Assembly: GCF_019734885.1 (NCBI RefSeq)
Contig: NZ_JAAXCM010000023.1
Span: forward strand, 62,001 to 126,000
Reading direction: 5' to 3'
DNA: 64,000 nucleotides
Origin: Pseudocoprococcus catus
Lineage (GTDB): Bacteria > Bacillota > Clostridia > Lachnospirales > Lachnospiraceae
In this document: piece by piece, positions 47,273 through 55,738 of the stretch
How positions within the stretch are numbered: the stretch's first letter is position 1
Layout: every line of letters begins with the position of its first letter
The notes under the pieces: model-generated
What the model saw: only the letters and a program-made list of their open reading frames with translations
Told to the model about the DNA's origin: nothing
Database searches by the model: none
Position numbers and translations under genes: made by a program

Positions 47273-49074
47273 ACAGATCCCTTCCCTTGCTCTACATAAA
47301 TCTCCATACATACCTGCCGGAGCATATCCCTATCTTCTTCATCGGATGCAAGCTTGGATAATACCGTATCTTCTGCAGCCTTTACAAGATTTTGGGTGCG
47401 CATATATTCATATACCCAGTTTTCATATTCCCGGTAGCCGCAAAGTCCGGCTTTTCCAAATTCTTCTTTTACGACTGCATCCAGTCGTTTCATTACCTTT
47501 GCCATCTGTTTTAAAACTTCCATATCTTTGCAGCCTGTCCGAAACATTGCACGTTCTGCCAACTGCTGTTCTGTTAAATCTTTGCGATGCTGTACCTTAT
47601 TCATTCTGGATACCACGGAAAAATCAAATTCCCTATTTGCAACATAATTCAGATTGGTAGTGATGATGATAATTGCATTTGGATGTCGTTCTACGACTTC
47701 CCCGTACAGAAGGTCCAGTTTCCTGGAGTCATCTAATAACCGGTTAAGTTTTCCAAGTGTCCCCGGCTCTACAATAAGGGAAGCCTCCATAATTTCAATC
47801 ACTGAAGGCATTCGGCAGCCTTTTATGATTTCCGATTCCTGCATTACAAAATCCCCTTCATTTTTTGCTTTCTGGTAACCGGACTGATACACTGCATCTA
47901 ACAGTTCCCGAAAGGCTTCGCTTTTGGTAATCCCTTCTTTTCTTGTATGGGCTACTTCTTCTAATACCTGCATCGGATCTGTAACAAATTCCTGTAAAGA
48001 AGGAAACTTCATGCTATCTTCGGTCTTTTTCCTGAAATTTGGATAAATCCCTGCCACCAGTGTACTTTCATCGGTTTCCGGTCCACAGTTCAAAGCAAAA
48101 TAAGGCACTCCTAAAATCTGGGCAATCATCTGTGCGTCTGTTGTCTTTCCTGTTCCTGCATTTCCGGTGATCATAAATTTCCGGAAAGGAGACTCTACAA
48201 TTGCAGAAAGGATATCCTGCGCATATTCCCCAACTTTCATATCCTCTGGAAGCCGTGGAATACGGTCTTGATAATCTTTAGAAACCTGCCAGTGCTGTCT
48301 GTAAATTTTCTGTAATTCTTTTAACGTCCATTCTCTTACTTTCTTCGTTTCTCCAAAAATCCGAAATGTACCTTTTATCGCATCGTTTGGTGCATACAGT
48401 TCACTTTCGATTGCAAGTGTGGAAAGTTGTTCCATACCATTCTTTCCAAGCTGGCTTTTCTCCAACGGAATTCCTTCATTGCTGAAATCCTGTACATTTT
48501 CGACTCTCCGGTACAGGTTATCACAACAAAGAAAAGCTGCTTTTAATGCAAGTTTTGCATTTTTCCATCCTTCTTTCATCTGCTGCATGAATAAAATAAA
48601 ATTCTGAGCAAACTCCAGGTTATATAATGCTTCTTTCTTTTCCAGACTGACATAAATAAGCATTGCCAAAAGCTCCTCTCCATCACTGATGTTTCTTTCA
48701 ACGGAATCCAGAGCTGCATATGTTTGCTTCTCTGTTTTACAGACACCACGTATCTTTGCACTGATCGGATTATAAACCAATGCGTAGCGTCGTTTTCCTT
48801 TTACATATTCCATGCAATAGAAATTTAACAAATCATAATTTCCTTTTTGAAACCCAAGAGCTCCTTCTATTTGTTTCAAATAAATCCCTGCAATATTGAG
48901 CATTGCCCTCAATGTAGGGGGATGCAGTGTTGCCTGTCTTCCCTGATTATACTGGGAAAGACATTCCACCATGGTAGTGGTTTTTCGTAATCCTTCTTTT
49001 TGTAAAAACCGGCTGAATGGTTCCGGCATTTCTTCCTGAAATGTCCATGTGTCAAATAATTTTATCTCTGCCAT
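47269..49074 (-). CDS. MoxR/CbbQ-like AAA+ ATPase
   Basis: A 601-residue protein. The N-terminal 270 residues are a helical domain without recognised motif. The AAA+ module has GNAGTGKTT (Walker A, about 303-311), a divergent Walker B (SVIEIMEASLI, with Glu in place of the usual Asp-Glu), sensor 1 IIIITTNLNY and RMNKVQ. GAAAGGAGAG precedes the ATG at 49074, so the longer frame to 49128 is rejected. It is the first gene of the operon behind leader D, coupled to the VWA protein. MoxR-VWA pairs remodel or activate client proteins; the clients here may be the two giant proteins downstream. Confidence 0.8.
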   Translation of the reverse strand: MAEIKLFDTWTFQEEMPEPFSRFLQKEGLRKTTTMVECLSQYNQGRQATLHPPTLRAMLNIAGIYLKQIEGALGFQKGNYDLLNFYCMEYVKGKRRYALVYNPISAKIRGVCKTEKQTYAALDSVERNISDGEELLAMLIYVSLEKKEALYNLEFAQNFILFMQQMKEGWKNAKLALKAAFLCCDNLYRRVENVQDFSNEGIPLEKSQLGKNGMEQLSTLAIESELYAPNDAIKGTFRIFGETKKVREWTLKELQKIYRQHWQVSKDYQDRIPRLPEDMKVGEYAQDILSAIVESPFRKFMITGNAGTGKTTDAQMIAQILGVPYFALNCGPETDESTLVAGIYPNFRKKTEDSMKFPSLQEFVTDPMQVLEEVAHTRKEGITKSEAFRELLDAVYQSGYQKAKNEGDFVMQESEIIKGCRMPSVIEIMEASLIVEPGTLGKLNRLLDDSRKLDLLYGEVVERHPNAIIIITTNLNYVANREFDFSVVSRMNKVQHRKDLTEQQLAERAMFRTGCKDMEVLKQMAKVMKRLDAVVKEEFGKAGLCGYREYENWVYEYMRTQNLVKAAEDTVLSKLASDEEDRDMLRQVCMEIYVEQGKGSV

Positions 49075-49126
49075 TTTCTCTCCTTTCTGTCTGCAATTTT
49101 TAGGTATGTTCCTCCTTCCTACACGC

Positions 49127-49303
49127 AAAAAAAGACAAGGTATTTGTCTTTCTATACCTTGTCTTAAACTTATTCCTATATTTTATTGCAGACTATGCCA
49201 AAGTAACTCTTCTGCTACCATGCAGAATAAAAATTCATTGCACAAATTGATTGTACATAAATGAATACAACCTTATCCTAACATTAGATAGAGAAACTGT
49301 CAA
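49127..49303 (-). promoter_or_regulatory. leader D: promoter, hairpins, terminator upstream of the AAA+/VWA operon
   Basis: TTGACA (49303-49298), 17 bp, TAGGAT (49280-49275). Hairpins TTCTGC-GCAGAA (49210-49227) and TTG(C)-type stem 49186-49201 follow; a third, TTGTA-TACAA (49251-49270), begins about at the start point. The terminator at 49127-49166 has a strong 12-13-bp stem (AAGACAAGGTAT) and seven T residues. The operator half-sites of leaders B, C and E are not clear here. Confidence 0.65.
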
Positions 49304-49330
49304 CAATCGTTTTACAAGATCTCTCTCATA

Positions 49331-49489
49331 TTATTTATCCGTATTCTGAATATATTGGATTTTGGGACGTTTTAAATGGATAAATCGGGTATTTGGTGTT
49401 TCTAATGGATTGCATTCTTTTCCATTTTTATCCACATAAGCCTGTGTTTTTATAATAACTGAAACACCATCTCCACGACCACTTTGCAT
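49331..49489 (-). CDS. possible 52-residue open frame, probably a remnant
   Basis: ATG 49489 to TAA 49331 gives a plausible protein (VIIKTQAYVDKNGKECNPLE, ending RFIHLKRPKIQY...NTDK). No ribosome site precedes it and it follows a truncated Rpn gene, so it may be the 3' end of a lost gene. Confidence 0.3.
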   Translation of the reverse strand: MQSGRGDGVSVIIKTQAYVDKNGKECNPLETPNTRFIHLKRPKIQYIQNTDK

Positions 49490-49493
49490 TTTT

Positions 49494-49802
49494 TTAGGCT
49501 TTTTTTAATTCATCTAAATATTTCCTTTTTTCTTCTTCAGGAATTTTCAGTCCTTCCATTGCCTGTTCTGCCAGCCACCCCATTGTTTCCATAAGGTTTC
49601 TAATTGAAAGAAGAATTCCTTTTTGAATTCCTTTTTCTTCAACGCCTTTACTCAGATTACACATAATAGACACCTCACTTTCTAATGTCTTTGTCATTTC
49701 AATTGAAAAATCATTCTGTAATATCTCTTTCTTTTCCTTTACTTCACGATCCGAAGATAGCAAAACTTCTAGTAATTTTAAAATACCTGAAGCATATCAT
49801 TC
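49494..49802 (-). pseudogene. 3' remnant of an Rpn-family nuclease gene
   Basis: The frame reads LKLLEVLLSSDREVKEKKEI then MTKTLESEVSIMCNLSKGVE, the conserved C-terminal region of Rpn/transposase-like proteins. Only about 100 residues remain, and a TGA stands in frame just upstream with no start or nuclease core. It is a decayed copy related to the family at 37830-38750. Confidence 0.65.
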
Positions 49803-49819
49803 TTTTGTCAAAGTCTGCT

Positions 49820-50479
49820 TTATAAATACTCTAATGATGCCTTAATATATTCGTTTAATGTTTTCGGCAATCCGTGCCTTTTGATAACATCTGCACAATA
49901 CCTTTTATAAATAGATTTTAATCCTTTAGTATTTGAAAAATCGTTTTTATGTACATAATAAATATACGCTGCTAAAACAATAATATCAAATGTAATAATA
50001 TCAATATCCTGTAAATCCTTCAGTTCGTGTGCAATATTATCCACCATAATTTCCTTGGAACAAAAATAGTTCATCTTATGGTATGCAGCATAAGCTAAAC
50101 TGTATACTTCCCCTCTGTCTTTTGAATTTCCCCGTTTATAATTCACAAGTTCATGCCCTGCAATATGGTTAAAAATCGTCGTATACAATGGATCTGTTCC
50201 ATACACTCCATCTTCTTTTACGATTGTAACATTTTTCCCTATATATGTATCAACCATCTTTTTTGCATTCTCATCTAATTCTTTATATACTTCATTATGG
50301 ATATAAATATCTGTGAAACTCTCAAAAAGTGGCTGTATATACAGTTGTTTCATATTTTCAAAAGAGCAATTCTTATTAGATATTCTATCTTCAATTCCCA
50401 CCATGAAAATATTAGCATCGAATAAAACGGGTTTATTCAACAAATCATGCAAAGGAGTTTTTTTCAATGGTGTTATCAT
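49820..50479 (-). CDS. PIN-domain-like protein (putative ribonuclease toxin)
   Basis: A 219-residue protein. FDANIFM (D21), HNEVYKEL (E63), GNSKDRGEVYSLAYA (D121, E124) and KEIMVDN (D147) follow the acidic-residue spacing of PIN nucleases, which cut RNA. It starts 6 bp after the ImmA/IrrE-like gene and so forms the third gene of an XRE-ImmA-PIN operon. The toxin role is inferred from context; sequence similarity to PIN is by eye only. Confidence 0.55.
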   Translation of the reverse strand: MITPLKKTPLHDLLNKPVLFDANIFMVGIEDRISNKNCSFENMKQLYIQPLFESFTDIYIHNEVYKELDENAKKMVDTYIGKNVTIVKEDGVYGTDPLYTTIFNHIAGHELVNYKRGNSKDRGEVYSLAYAAYHKMNYFCSKEIMVDNIAHELKDLQDIDIITFDIIVLAAYIYYVHKNDFSNTKGLKSIYKRYCADVIKRHGLPKTLNEYIKASLEYL

Positions 50480-50485
50480 CTGTAG

Positions 50486-51424
50486 TTACCCCCTTTTTGC
50501 ACGAATCAAGGCAAAGAGTTCCTCATCATCTGTTTCTTCGTCATCTTCTTCCGTATCTTGCGCAAGAATATCATCAATTAATTTCATATCCAATTCAAGT
50601 TTTTTAGCATCTTCCAGAATTTCTTCCCTTGATGCATTCCCTGTAGAAAAGGCCCTTTCCATATCTACATATGTGGAACTATACGGAAGAACATAATTAT
50701 TTTCTTTTTTATAAAGTTCTTCAACACGTTTTTTAAATATCTCAATCTCCCTTAACACATTTTTTATGAATTCATAATTTTTAATATATTCTTCGATATT
50801 TTTAATGTATCCTTCCTCTGCCAATCTGTAAATCACAGCTTTCAATGGCATTTGATATTTTACTGTTAAAAAAATCATCAAAGTCGCATACTGATGAAAG
50901 GTCATTTTACTGGTATCTGGAATTTTCATATTCACCAAATAATCTTTGATTTCTCTTAGCAGTGCTTCTTCTGGCAATAATAGTTCTGCCGCAAACCGGC
51001 TTGCACACATCTCATTTATATCTTTCAGCTTATTAAAATCACAGATATACGGCGTTTCTCTAAATTTTTTATAATCTTTGATATAATGATAAAATTCATG
51101 AGCAGCCGTAAAAATCTGATTAATCAATGGCTTATTTACATTCAATATGATATATGCACAATCCTTTCCAGTTGTTGGCACATAAAGCATACCATCAATA
51201 TTTTCAGAATCAAATGGCACCAATTCAAATCTTATGTTACTATTCTGGTTTAATATCCAGTTGAAGATACTAGTTCCCATTGGCGCTAATGCATAGTCCA
51301 CCCTCATCTGCCGTGCTGTCTGCTTAATATCTTTAATTTGCTCCGCTGACAAAGAAGATGTATTGAAATCATAATCCTTCTGGTAATAGTGTTCAAATAA
51401 TTCTTTATAATTAATATCCGACAT
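50486..51424 (-). CDS. ImmA/IrrE-family metallo-endopeptidase (COG2856)
   Basis: A 312-residue protein with the zinc site AAHEFYHYIKDYK (H109-E110-H113) and later MCASRFAAELLLP, the COG2856 signature. ImmA-type proteases cleave a partner XRE repressor when triggered; here that partner is encoded just upstream with a 14-bp overlap. An acidic tail (DTEEDDEETDDEE) ends the protein. Confidence 0.85.
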   Translation of the reverse strand: MSDINYKELFEHYYQKDYDFNTSSLSAEQIKDIKQTARQMRVDYALAPMGTSIFNWILNQNSNIRFELVPFDSENIDGMLYVPTTGKDCAYIILNVNKPLINQIFTAAHEFYHYIKDYKKFRETPYICDFNKLKDINEMCASRFAAELLLPEEALLREIKDYLVNMKIPDTSKMTFHQYATLMIFLTVKYQMPLKAVIYRLAEEGYIKNIEEYIKNYEFIKNVLREIEIFKKRVEELYKKENNYVLPYSSTYVDMERAFSTGNASREEILEDAKKLELDMKLIDDILAQDTEEDDEETDDEELFALIRAKRG

Positions 51425-51755
51425 AACTACTCCTTTTCGCTAACCTCTCATATTTCTCCTTAATGCGAATGCGTTCAGACATCTCTTCAATTTTCACCTT
51501 ATCAGCCTCATCAAGACTTCCCATTAAATATACTAAGGAATCCTTTGTTGTTTCTTTAAAATATTCCTCCGTACTTTTTGACGCCAAAGTACACAATTTG
51601 TTAAAAAGTTCAAGTGTTGGAATCTGTTTCCCGTTTTCCAACAAAGACAATGTTGATCTATTAATCCCTAGTTTCTCTGCAAATGCTGATTGTGAATCTG
51701 TTCCTCTTAATTCAATAATATCCTTGCAAAACTTTTCTCCATTAAATTCTTTCAT
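51411..51755 (-). CDS. XRE-family repressor
   Basis: A 114-residue protein with a lambda-repressor-type helix-turn-helix (SQSAFAEKLGINRSTLSLLE). TAGGAGGG precedes the ATG. A perfect palindrome overlaps the promoter -35, so it probably represses itself and the coupled protease and PIN genes until ImmA cleaves it. It is also a candidate repressor for other element promoters. Confidence 0.88.
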   Translation of the reverse strand: MKEFNGEKFCKDIIELRGTDSQSAFAEKLGINRSTLSLLENGKQIPTLELFNKLCTLASKSTEEYFKETTKDSLVYLMGSLDEADKVKIEEMSERIRIKEKYERLAKRSSYVGY

Positions 51756-51782
51756 GCTTACCCTCCTAAATATCTGTTTATA

Positions 51783-51822
51783 ATTTTAACAAACCAACCA
51801 TTGCATGTCAACAATATTGTTG
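51783..51822 (-). promoter_or_regulatory. promoter and operator of the XRE-ImmA-PIN operon
   Basis: TTGACA (51811-51806), 17 bp, TAAAAT (51788-51783). CAACAATATTGTTG at 51809-51822 is a perfect 14-bp palindrome overlapping the -35 box. Confidence 0.75.
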
Positions 51823-51910
51823 CTATTCTTAACACTATTATACATGAATATTTTCTTTTTATTCAAGAATTTTGACATTTTTCTCACTGTATCATTCTTC
51901 CATATAATCA

Positions 51911-51946
51911 GTATAATAAGGAAGGACTGTTTATTTTTCCTTCCCT
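51911..51946 (-). terminator. terminator-like hairpin after the recD2-like gene
   Basis: GGAAGGA pairs with TCCTTCC, followed on the minus strand by TTATTATA. The T run is imperfect. Confidence 0.5.
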
Positions 51947-51990
51947 ATCATAACTATTCTTAATTTTACAAATAGTTTCCTGTTATTTTC

Positions 51991-54204
51991 TTACGCCGCT
52001 TCATTCTTATCCAAAAATTCCGCAAATGCTTTTTTTAACCGATAGGATAATAACGTATTTCTTTTTTTCGATCTTCCTGCCCGTATTGCCTGGGAAAATG
52101 CCTGTTTGCTTCCAACAAGAATGACTCTTCTTTTTGCCCTTGTAATCGCAGTATAATATAGATTTCTCTTCAAAGTATGCCGCCGAAAGCATGACAAAAC
52201 TGGAATGATGACTACTGGATATTCTGATCCTTGTCCCTTATGGGCAGTAATTGCATACGCATGAACAAGGTTCCAAGATTCTCCTTCCTGGTATCGCATA
52301 ACCCTTTCTTCTCCAAAATCCACTTCCATGTATTTCTTGCCATTCATCTTTCCTATTTTTCGTACAATCCCGATATCTCCATTGGAAATTTCATCTTCAT
52401 TTTTCGTTTGCATCACTTTATCCTGTATCCGAAAAATTTTGTTTCCACTTTTGATTTCCTGCTGTCCTCTCTGGTATGGATTGATCCTGTCTTTGATTTT
52501 TATATTCAAGGCATTGGCACTTACCTTTGTATCCTCCCTTAAAGGTGTTAATACCTGAACTGCATTTACATTTTTCCCTTGTTGATTCCACTCCGTATCA
52601 AAAATTTTCACAATCTTTTTCGCAGCTTCTTCATCATCATGTGCTGTTACAAAAGAAAAACTGTCATCATATACCAGATTTTGTTTCCCACAGTTGATTT
52701 TTATCGCATTCTCCAAAATAGTAGGGTTTTCCTGCCGGAAACATTGCTCTAAAACAGTAACCGGAATGACTCCGGAATCAATGAGTTCTTTAAACACATT
52801 GCCAGGACCTACTGATTCCAGTTGATCTTTATCTCCTACAAAAACGATCCGGCTTCCAGCCTTTATTTTCATCATCAGGCTGGTAAACAGATGCATATCT
52901 ACCATACTGCACTCGTCAATGATAATCAAATCATCACAAAGCATCTCTCCAGCATTCCATGCCTCTTCCCCTTCTGCTCCTGTAAACCCGATACTTTTAT
53001 GTATCGTCAGTGCCGGATACCCCGTTGCCTCATACATTCTCTGTCTTGCCCTTCCGGTAGGGGCCGCCAGTAAAATCATACTATCCATATTCAATTTTTC
53101 CTGTATCATAACAATAAAACGCAGCAGGGTTGTTTTACCACTTCCAGGTCCTCCTGTTATAATGGAAACTGGATTTTGAAAAACCATTTCAATCCCTTTT
53201 CTTTGCTTTTCCGCTAATTGTATGTTTTCTTTCGATTCCAAACCGGAAATCCATTTTTCTACATCATATCTTTTTATCGGATATCGGCTGAGCGCCGCAA
53301 GTTGTATAACAGCTTTTTGTTCCGACTCATAATTTTTCTTAGAATAAATTTTCGTATAGCTGCAGACAAGTTCCTTGTCATCTTTAATAAGCGAATTCCC
53401 TGCATCACGTATTTTCCGTTCTGTGACATGACCTCTTTTATCTCCTCGAAACAATAATGATTTTGTTCTTGTCAAAATTTCAGGCACCTCTAAATAGAGA
53501 TGCCCTTCCCCTTCTGCTTCTTTTAAAACATATAATATAGCTGCTTTTATCCGTAAAGGATTATCTGCCTGAAAATGTTTGACCTTCCTGGCTATCGGAT
53601 CAACCGTTTTAAATCCAAAACCTTCCATTTCACACAAACGAAAGGGATCTTTTTTGATAATGCTGACTGCCTTGTGTCCAAAATGTTCCTGAATTTTTTC
53701 TATTTTCTTTGGTGTTACACCCGCAGAAGATAAAAAAAGAGAAAGCTGACGGATATTTTCGCTTTTATGGTACCCCTCTAAAATACTATCCAGCTTTCTT
53801 TGTGTAATTCCTGGAATTTCAAGCAAACGTTCTGGACATTGTTCAAAGACATAGAAGGTATTTTTCCCGAACCGGTCTACAATCCTTTCTGCGATAATAG
53901 GTCCAACCCCTTTGATCAATCCGGAAGAAAGGTACGCTTTCACCCCTTCTCCCGTTGTTGGCATCTGAATCTCAAAAGAAGCCACATGGTACTGTTTTCC
54001 ATACCGTTCTGATTCTTTCCATTGTCCTTTTAAGGATATATCCAACCCTTCATTTCTTGGCAGTTCGCAGCCAACTGCTATAAACTGCTGTTTCCCAATC
54101 TCCTTCTTCCCTTCTGGAATTTCATCTTCTGTTTCATATACCGCCACAGTATATCCGTTTTCCTGATTATAATAGATGGAAGAAGCGTATCTACACTCTA
54201 ACAA
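51991..54204 (-). CDS. RecD2-like ATP-dependent DNA helicase (superfamily 1B), TTG start
   Basis: A 737-residue protein with N-terminal helix-hairpin-helix region (SSGLIKGVGPIIAERIV, about 93-109), Walker A GGPGSGKTT (351-359), Walker B IIDECSMVD (428-436), APTGRARQRM, VGDKDQLESVGPG and C-terminal AITAHKGQGSEY with YTAITRAKR. RecD2 enzymes unwind DNA 5' to 3' without RecBC. Start is TTG 54204 with AAGGAGG before it. It sits last in the operon with SSB, suggesting element replication or recombination. Ends Glu-Ala-Ala. Confidence 0.88.
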   Translation of the reverse strand: MLECRYASSIYYNQENGYTVAVYETEDEIPEGKKEIGKQQFIAVGCELPRNEGLDISLKGQWKESERYGKQYHVASFEIQMPTTGEGVKAYLSSGLIKGVGPIIAERIVDRFGKNTFYVFEQCPERLLEIPGITQRKLDSILEGYHKSENIRQLSLFLSSAGVTPKKIEKIQEHFGHKAVSIIKKDPFRLCEMEGFGFKTVDPIARKVKHFQADNPLRIKAAILYVLKEAEGEGHLYLEVPEILTRTKSLLFRGDKRGHVTERKIRDAGNSLIKDDKELVCSYTKIYSKKNYESEQKAVIQLAALSRYPIKRYDVEKWISGLESKENIQLAEKQRKGIEMVFQNPVSIITGGPGSGKTTLLRFIVMIQEKLNMDSMILLAAPTGRARQRMYEATGYPALTIHKSIGFTGAEGEEAWNAGEMLCDDLIIIDECSMVDMHLFTSLMMKIKAGSRIVFVGDKDQLESVGPGNVFKELIDSGVIPVTVLEQCFRQENPTILENAIKINCGKQNLVYDDSFSFVTAHDDEEAAKKIVKIFDTEWNQQGKNVNAVQVLTPLREDTKVSANALNIKIKDRINPYQRGQQEIKSGNKIFRIQDKVMQTKNEDEISNGDIGIVRKIGKMNGKKYMEVDFGEERVMRYQEGESWNLVHAYAITAHKGQGSEYPVVIIPVLSCFRRHTLKRNLYYTAITRAKRRVILVGSKQAFSQAIRAGRSKKRNTLLSYRLKKAFAEFLDKNEAA

Positions 54205-54205
54205 G

Positions 54206-54847
54206 CTATTCCCTCCTTGTAACCCACATATAGCGTCCAGAAAGTTTTACATAGTAAATCCCTTCTTTTTCCAGTTCTTTTTTGATGACCAACATTTTTT
54301 GAGCTGGAAAATCCCGAATTGCTGCAACTCTGCGAAACCCTTTTTCGGTTCGGATACTGCACAACCCGTCTTTTCCTATGGAAAAAGAATTGACTCCTTC
54401 TGATGCCAGCTTCATGGAAATATGATGAAATTTTTCTCTTCCTTCCATGATATACCAGTTTCTTGCTACTTTCTCTGCTTCATTCAATTCTTCGGAAACA
54501 CTTGGGCTCCGTTCTTTTTCCATTTTCTTTTTCACCGTCTGTTCCTGTTTGGGCGCTTTCACAACCGGAGCCGCCCTTTTCAAAGACTGTTCTTCAGGTA
54601 CCTCTGCTTTTTCTTTCCTATTTTCAGCTACCTCTTTAAATGTTTCTTTTTCTGCTCCTTCTGGCCTCTTTTTCAGCTGGCGAATCACCAAGTACACCAG
54701 CAGAACTGGTACTGTCAGGGACAAGGTATTCACCAGAATTGCGAGGAAAAACGGCCATAAAAATGGGGCTAACAGAAATCCTACAATCCCCGAAGCAATA
54801 CAAAAATTTTGATACTTTTTGACAAAGTATTTCCATTTACTACTCAT
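54206..54847 (-). CDS. membrane-anchored protein of unknown function
   Basis: Residues 15-55 form one or two membrane helices (IVGFLLAPFLWPFFLAILVN). A long charged linker (about 58-125) follows. A small C-terminal domain (about 128-213) has ARNWYIMEGREKFHHISMKL and IYYVKLSGRYMWVTRRE. It ends 1 bp before the helicase start, so it is co-translated; it may tether replication or transfer proteins to the membrane. Confidence 0.6.
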   Translation of the reverse strand: MSSKWKYFVKKYQNFCIASGIVGFLLAPFLWPFFLAILVNTLSLTVPVLLVYLVIRQLKKRPEGAEKETFKEVAENRKEKAEVPEEQSLKRAAPVVKAPKQEQTVKKKMEKERSPSVSEELNEAEKVARNWYIMEGREKFHHISMKLASEGVNSFSIGKDGLCSIRTEKGFRRVAAIRDFPAQKMLVIKKELEKEGIYYVKLSGRYMWVTRRE

Positions 54848-54886
54848 AACAGTACAAGTTCCTTTCTGTTAAAAATGCTTCTATTT

Positions 54887-55642
54887 TTAGTCAAATCCAT
54901 AATTGTTATACTCTGATTCCTGTACACGCTCAAATTCTTCATCTACCAGGTTACGTTTTCTACTATCACCGCGTTTTCGCTCCGGTGCACTTCTCTTTCC
55001 TTGTCGCTTCCTTCTTTCTAAATTTTCTTTCGCTCTTTTTCTCTGCTCAGATCTTTTTTTAGGCGCTGTTTTCTTTTGCCTGCTGCTTCTCTTATACGAG
55101 GTTGTCGTATTTCTATTGGGTTTTCTTACACTTCTACGATATCCTTTTTCTTCCTCTTCGTACTCTTCTTCCTCCAATTCCTCTTCTTCATACTCATCAT
55201 CTTCATAGTCATTCTCGTAGTCGTCTTCTTCATATTCTTCATCATCATAATCGTTGTCCTCTGACTCTTCCTCGTAATCATATCCTTCCTCTTCGTCATT
55301 TCGTTTTCTAAGCAGTTCAATCCGGAGCACTGTAATCTTATCCTTATACACCATATCTCCATCGTCATTTTCGTAATTGTCATTTAAAAGTGTTCCATGT
55401 ATTCCAATATAATCGCCTTCTTCAATGTACTCTTCAATATATTCAGCGGATTTATCAAAAGCTGAACAGGAAAAATAGTCATATTTTTTCCCATCTTTTT
55501 TCTTAAAAGAACGCTTTACAGAAATACGAAAATTCGCAGCCAGACCATATTGAGGTGTTTTCTTATTCCTGCGCCGTTTTCTCTTAAATTCATTGATTTC
55601 AGGCTCTGTAGCAACATATCCTGTCATAATAAGTTCGTTCAT
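54887..55642 (-). CDS. ssb: single-stranded DNA-binding protein with long polyampholyte tail
   Basis: A 251-residue protein. Residues 1-112 are an SSB OB fold: NELIMTGYVATEPEI, KYDYFSCSAFDKSAEYIEEY, EGDYIGIHGTL. The tail is unusual: residues 116-166 are almost all Asp/Glu/Tyr, 168-231 are Arg/Lys-rich, and the end is EYNNYGFD, not the usual DDDIPF tip that recruits host repair proteins. The tail may compete with DNA for the OB fold or recruit an element-specific partner. GAAGGAG precedes the ATG. Confidence 0.85.
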   Translation of the reverse strand: MNELIMTGYVATEPEINEFKRKRRRNKKTPQYGLAANFRISVKRSFKKKDGKKYDYFSCSAFDKSAEYIEEYIEEGDYIGIHGTLLNDNYENDDGDMVYKDKITVLRIELLRKRNDEEEGYDYEEESEDNDYDDEEYEEDDYENDYEDDEYEEEELEEEEYEEEEKGYRRSVRKPNRNTTTSYKRSSRQKKTAPKKRSEQRKRAKENLERRKRQGKRSAPERKRGDSRKRNLVDEEFERVQESEYNNYGFD

Positions 55643-55665
55643 AATTGGTCTCCTTCTTTAAATTC

Positions 55666-55733
55666 TGGCAGGAAAATTCTTTCCTGCCAAATAGGTACAA
55701 AAAAAGACACTTGGAATTTTCATTCTAAATGTC
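55666..55733 (-). terminator. tandem hairpins with terminator before ssb
   Basis: On the minus strand a terminator (55698-55733; stem GACATTT.../...AGTGTC plus seven T residues) is followed by TGGCAGGAAA/TTTCCTGCCA (55666-55689), both between the 182-residue gene and ssb. They could cut transcription entering ssb and the helicase. Confidence 0.65.
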
Positions 55734-55738
55734 ACATC

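Noticed and set aside
55140-55300. Low-complexity TCTTCATCTTC tract resembling a tandem repeat
   Set aside because: It is in frame and encodes the Asp/Glu/Tyr tail of the SSB, made of mixed acidic codons, not a true tandem repeat.
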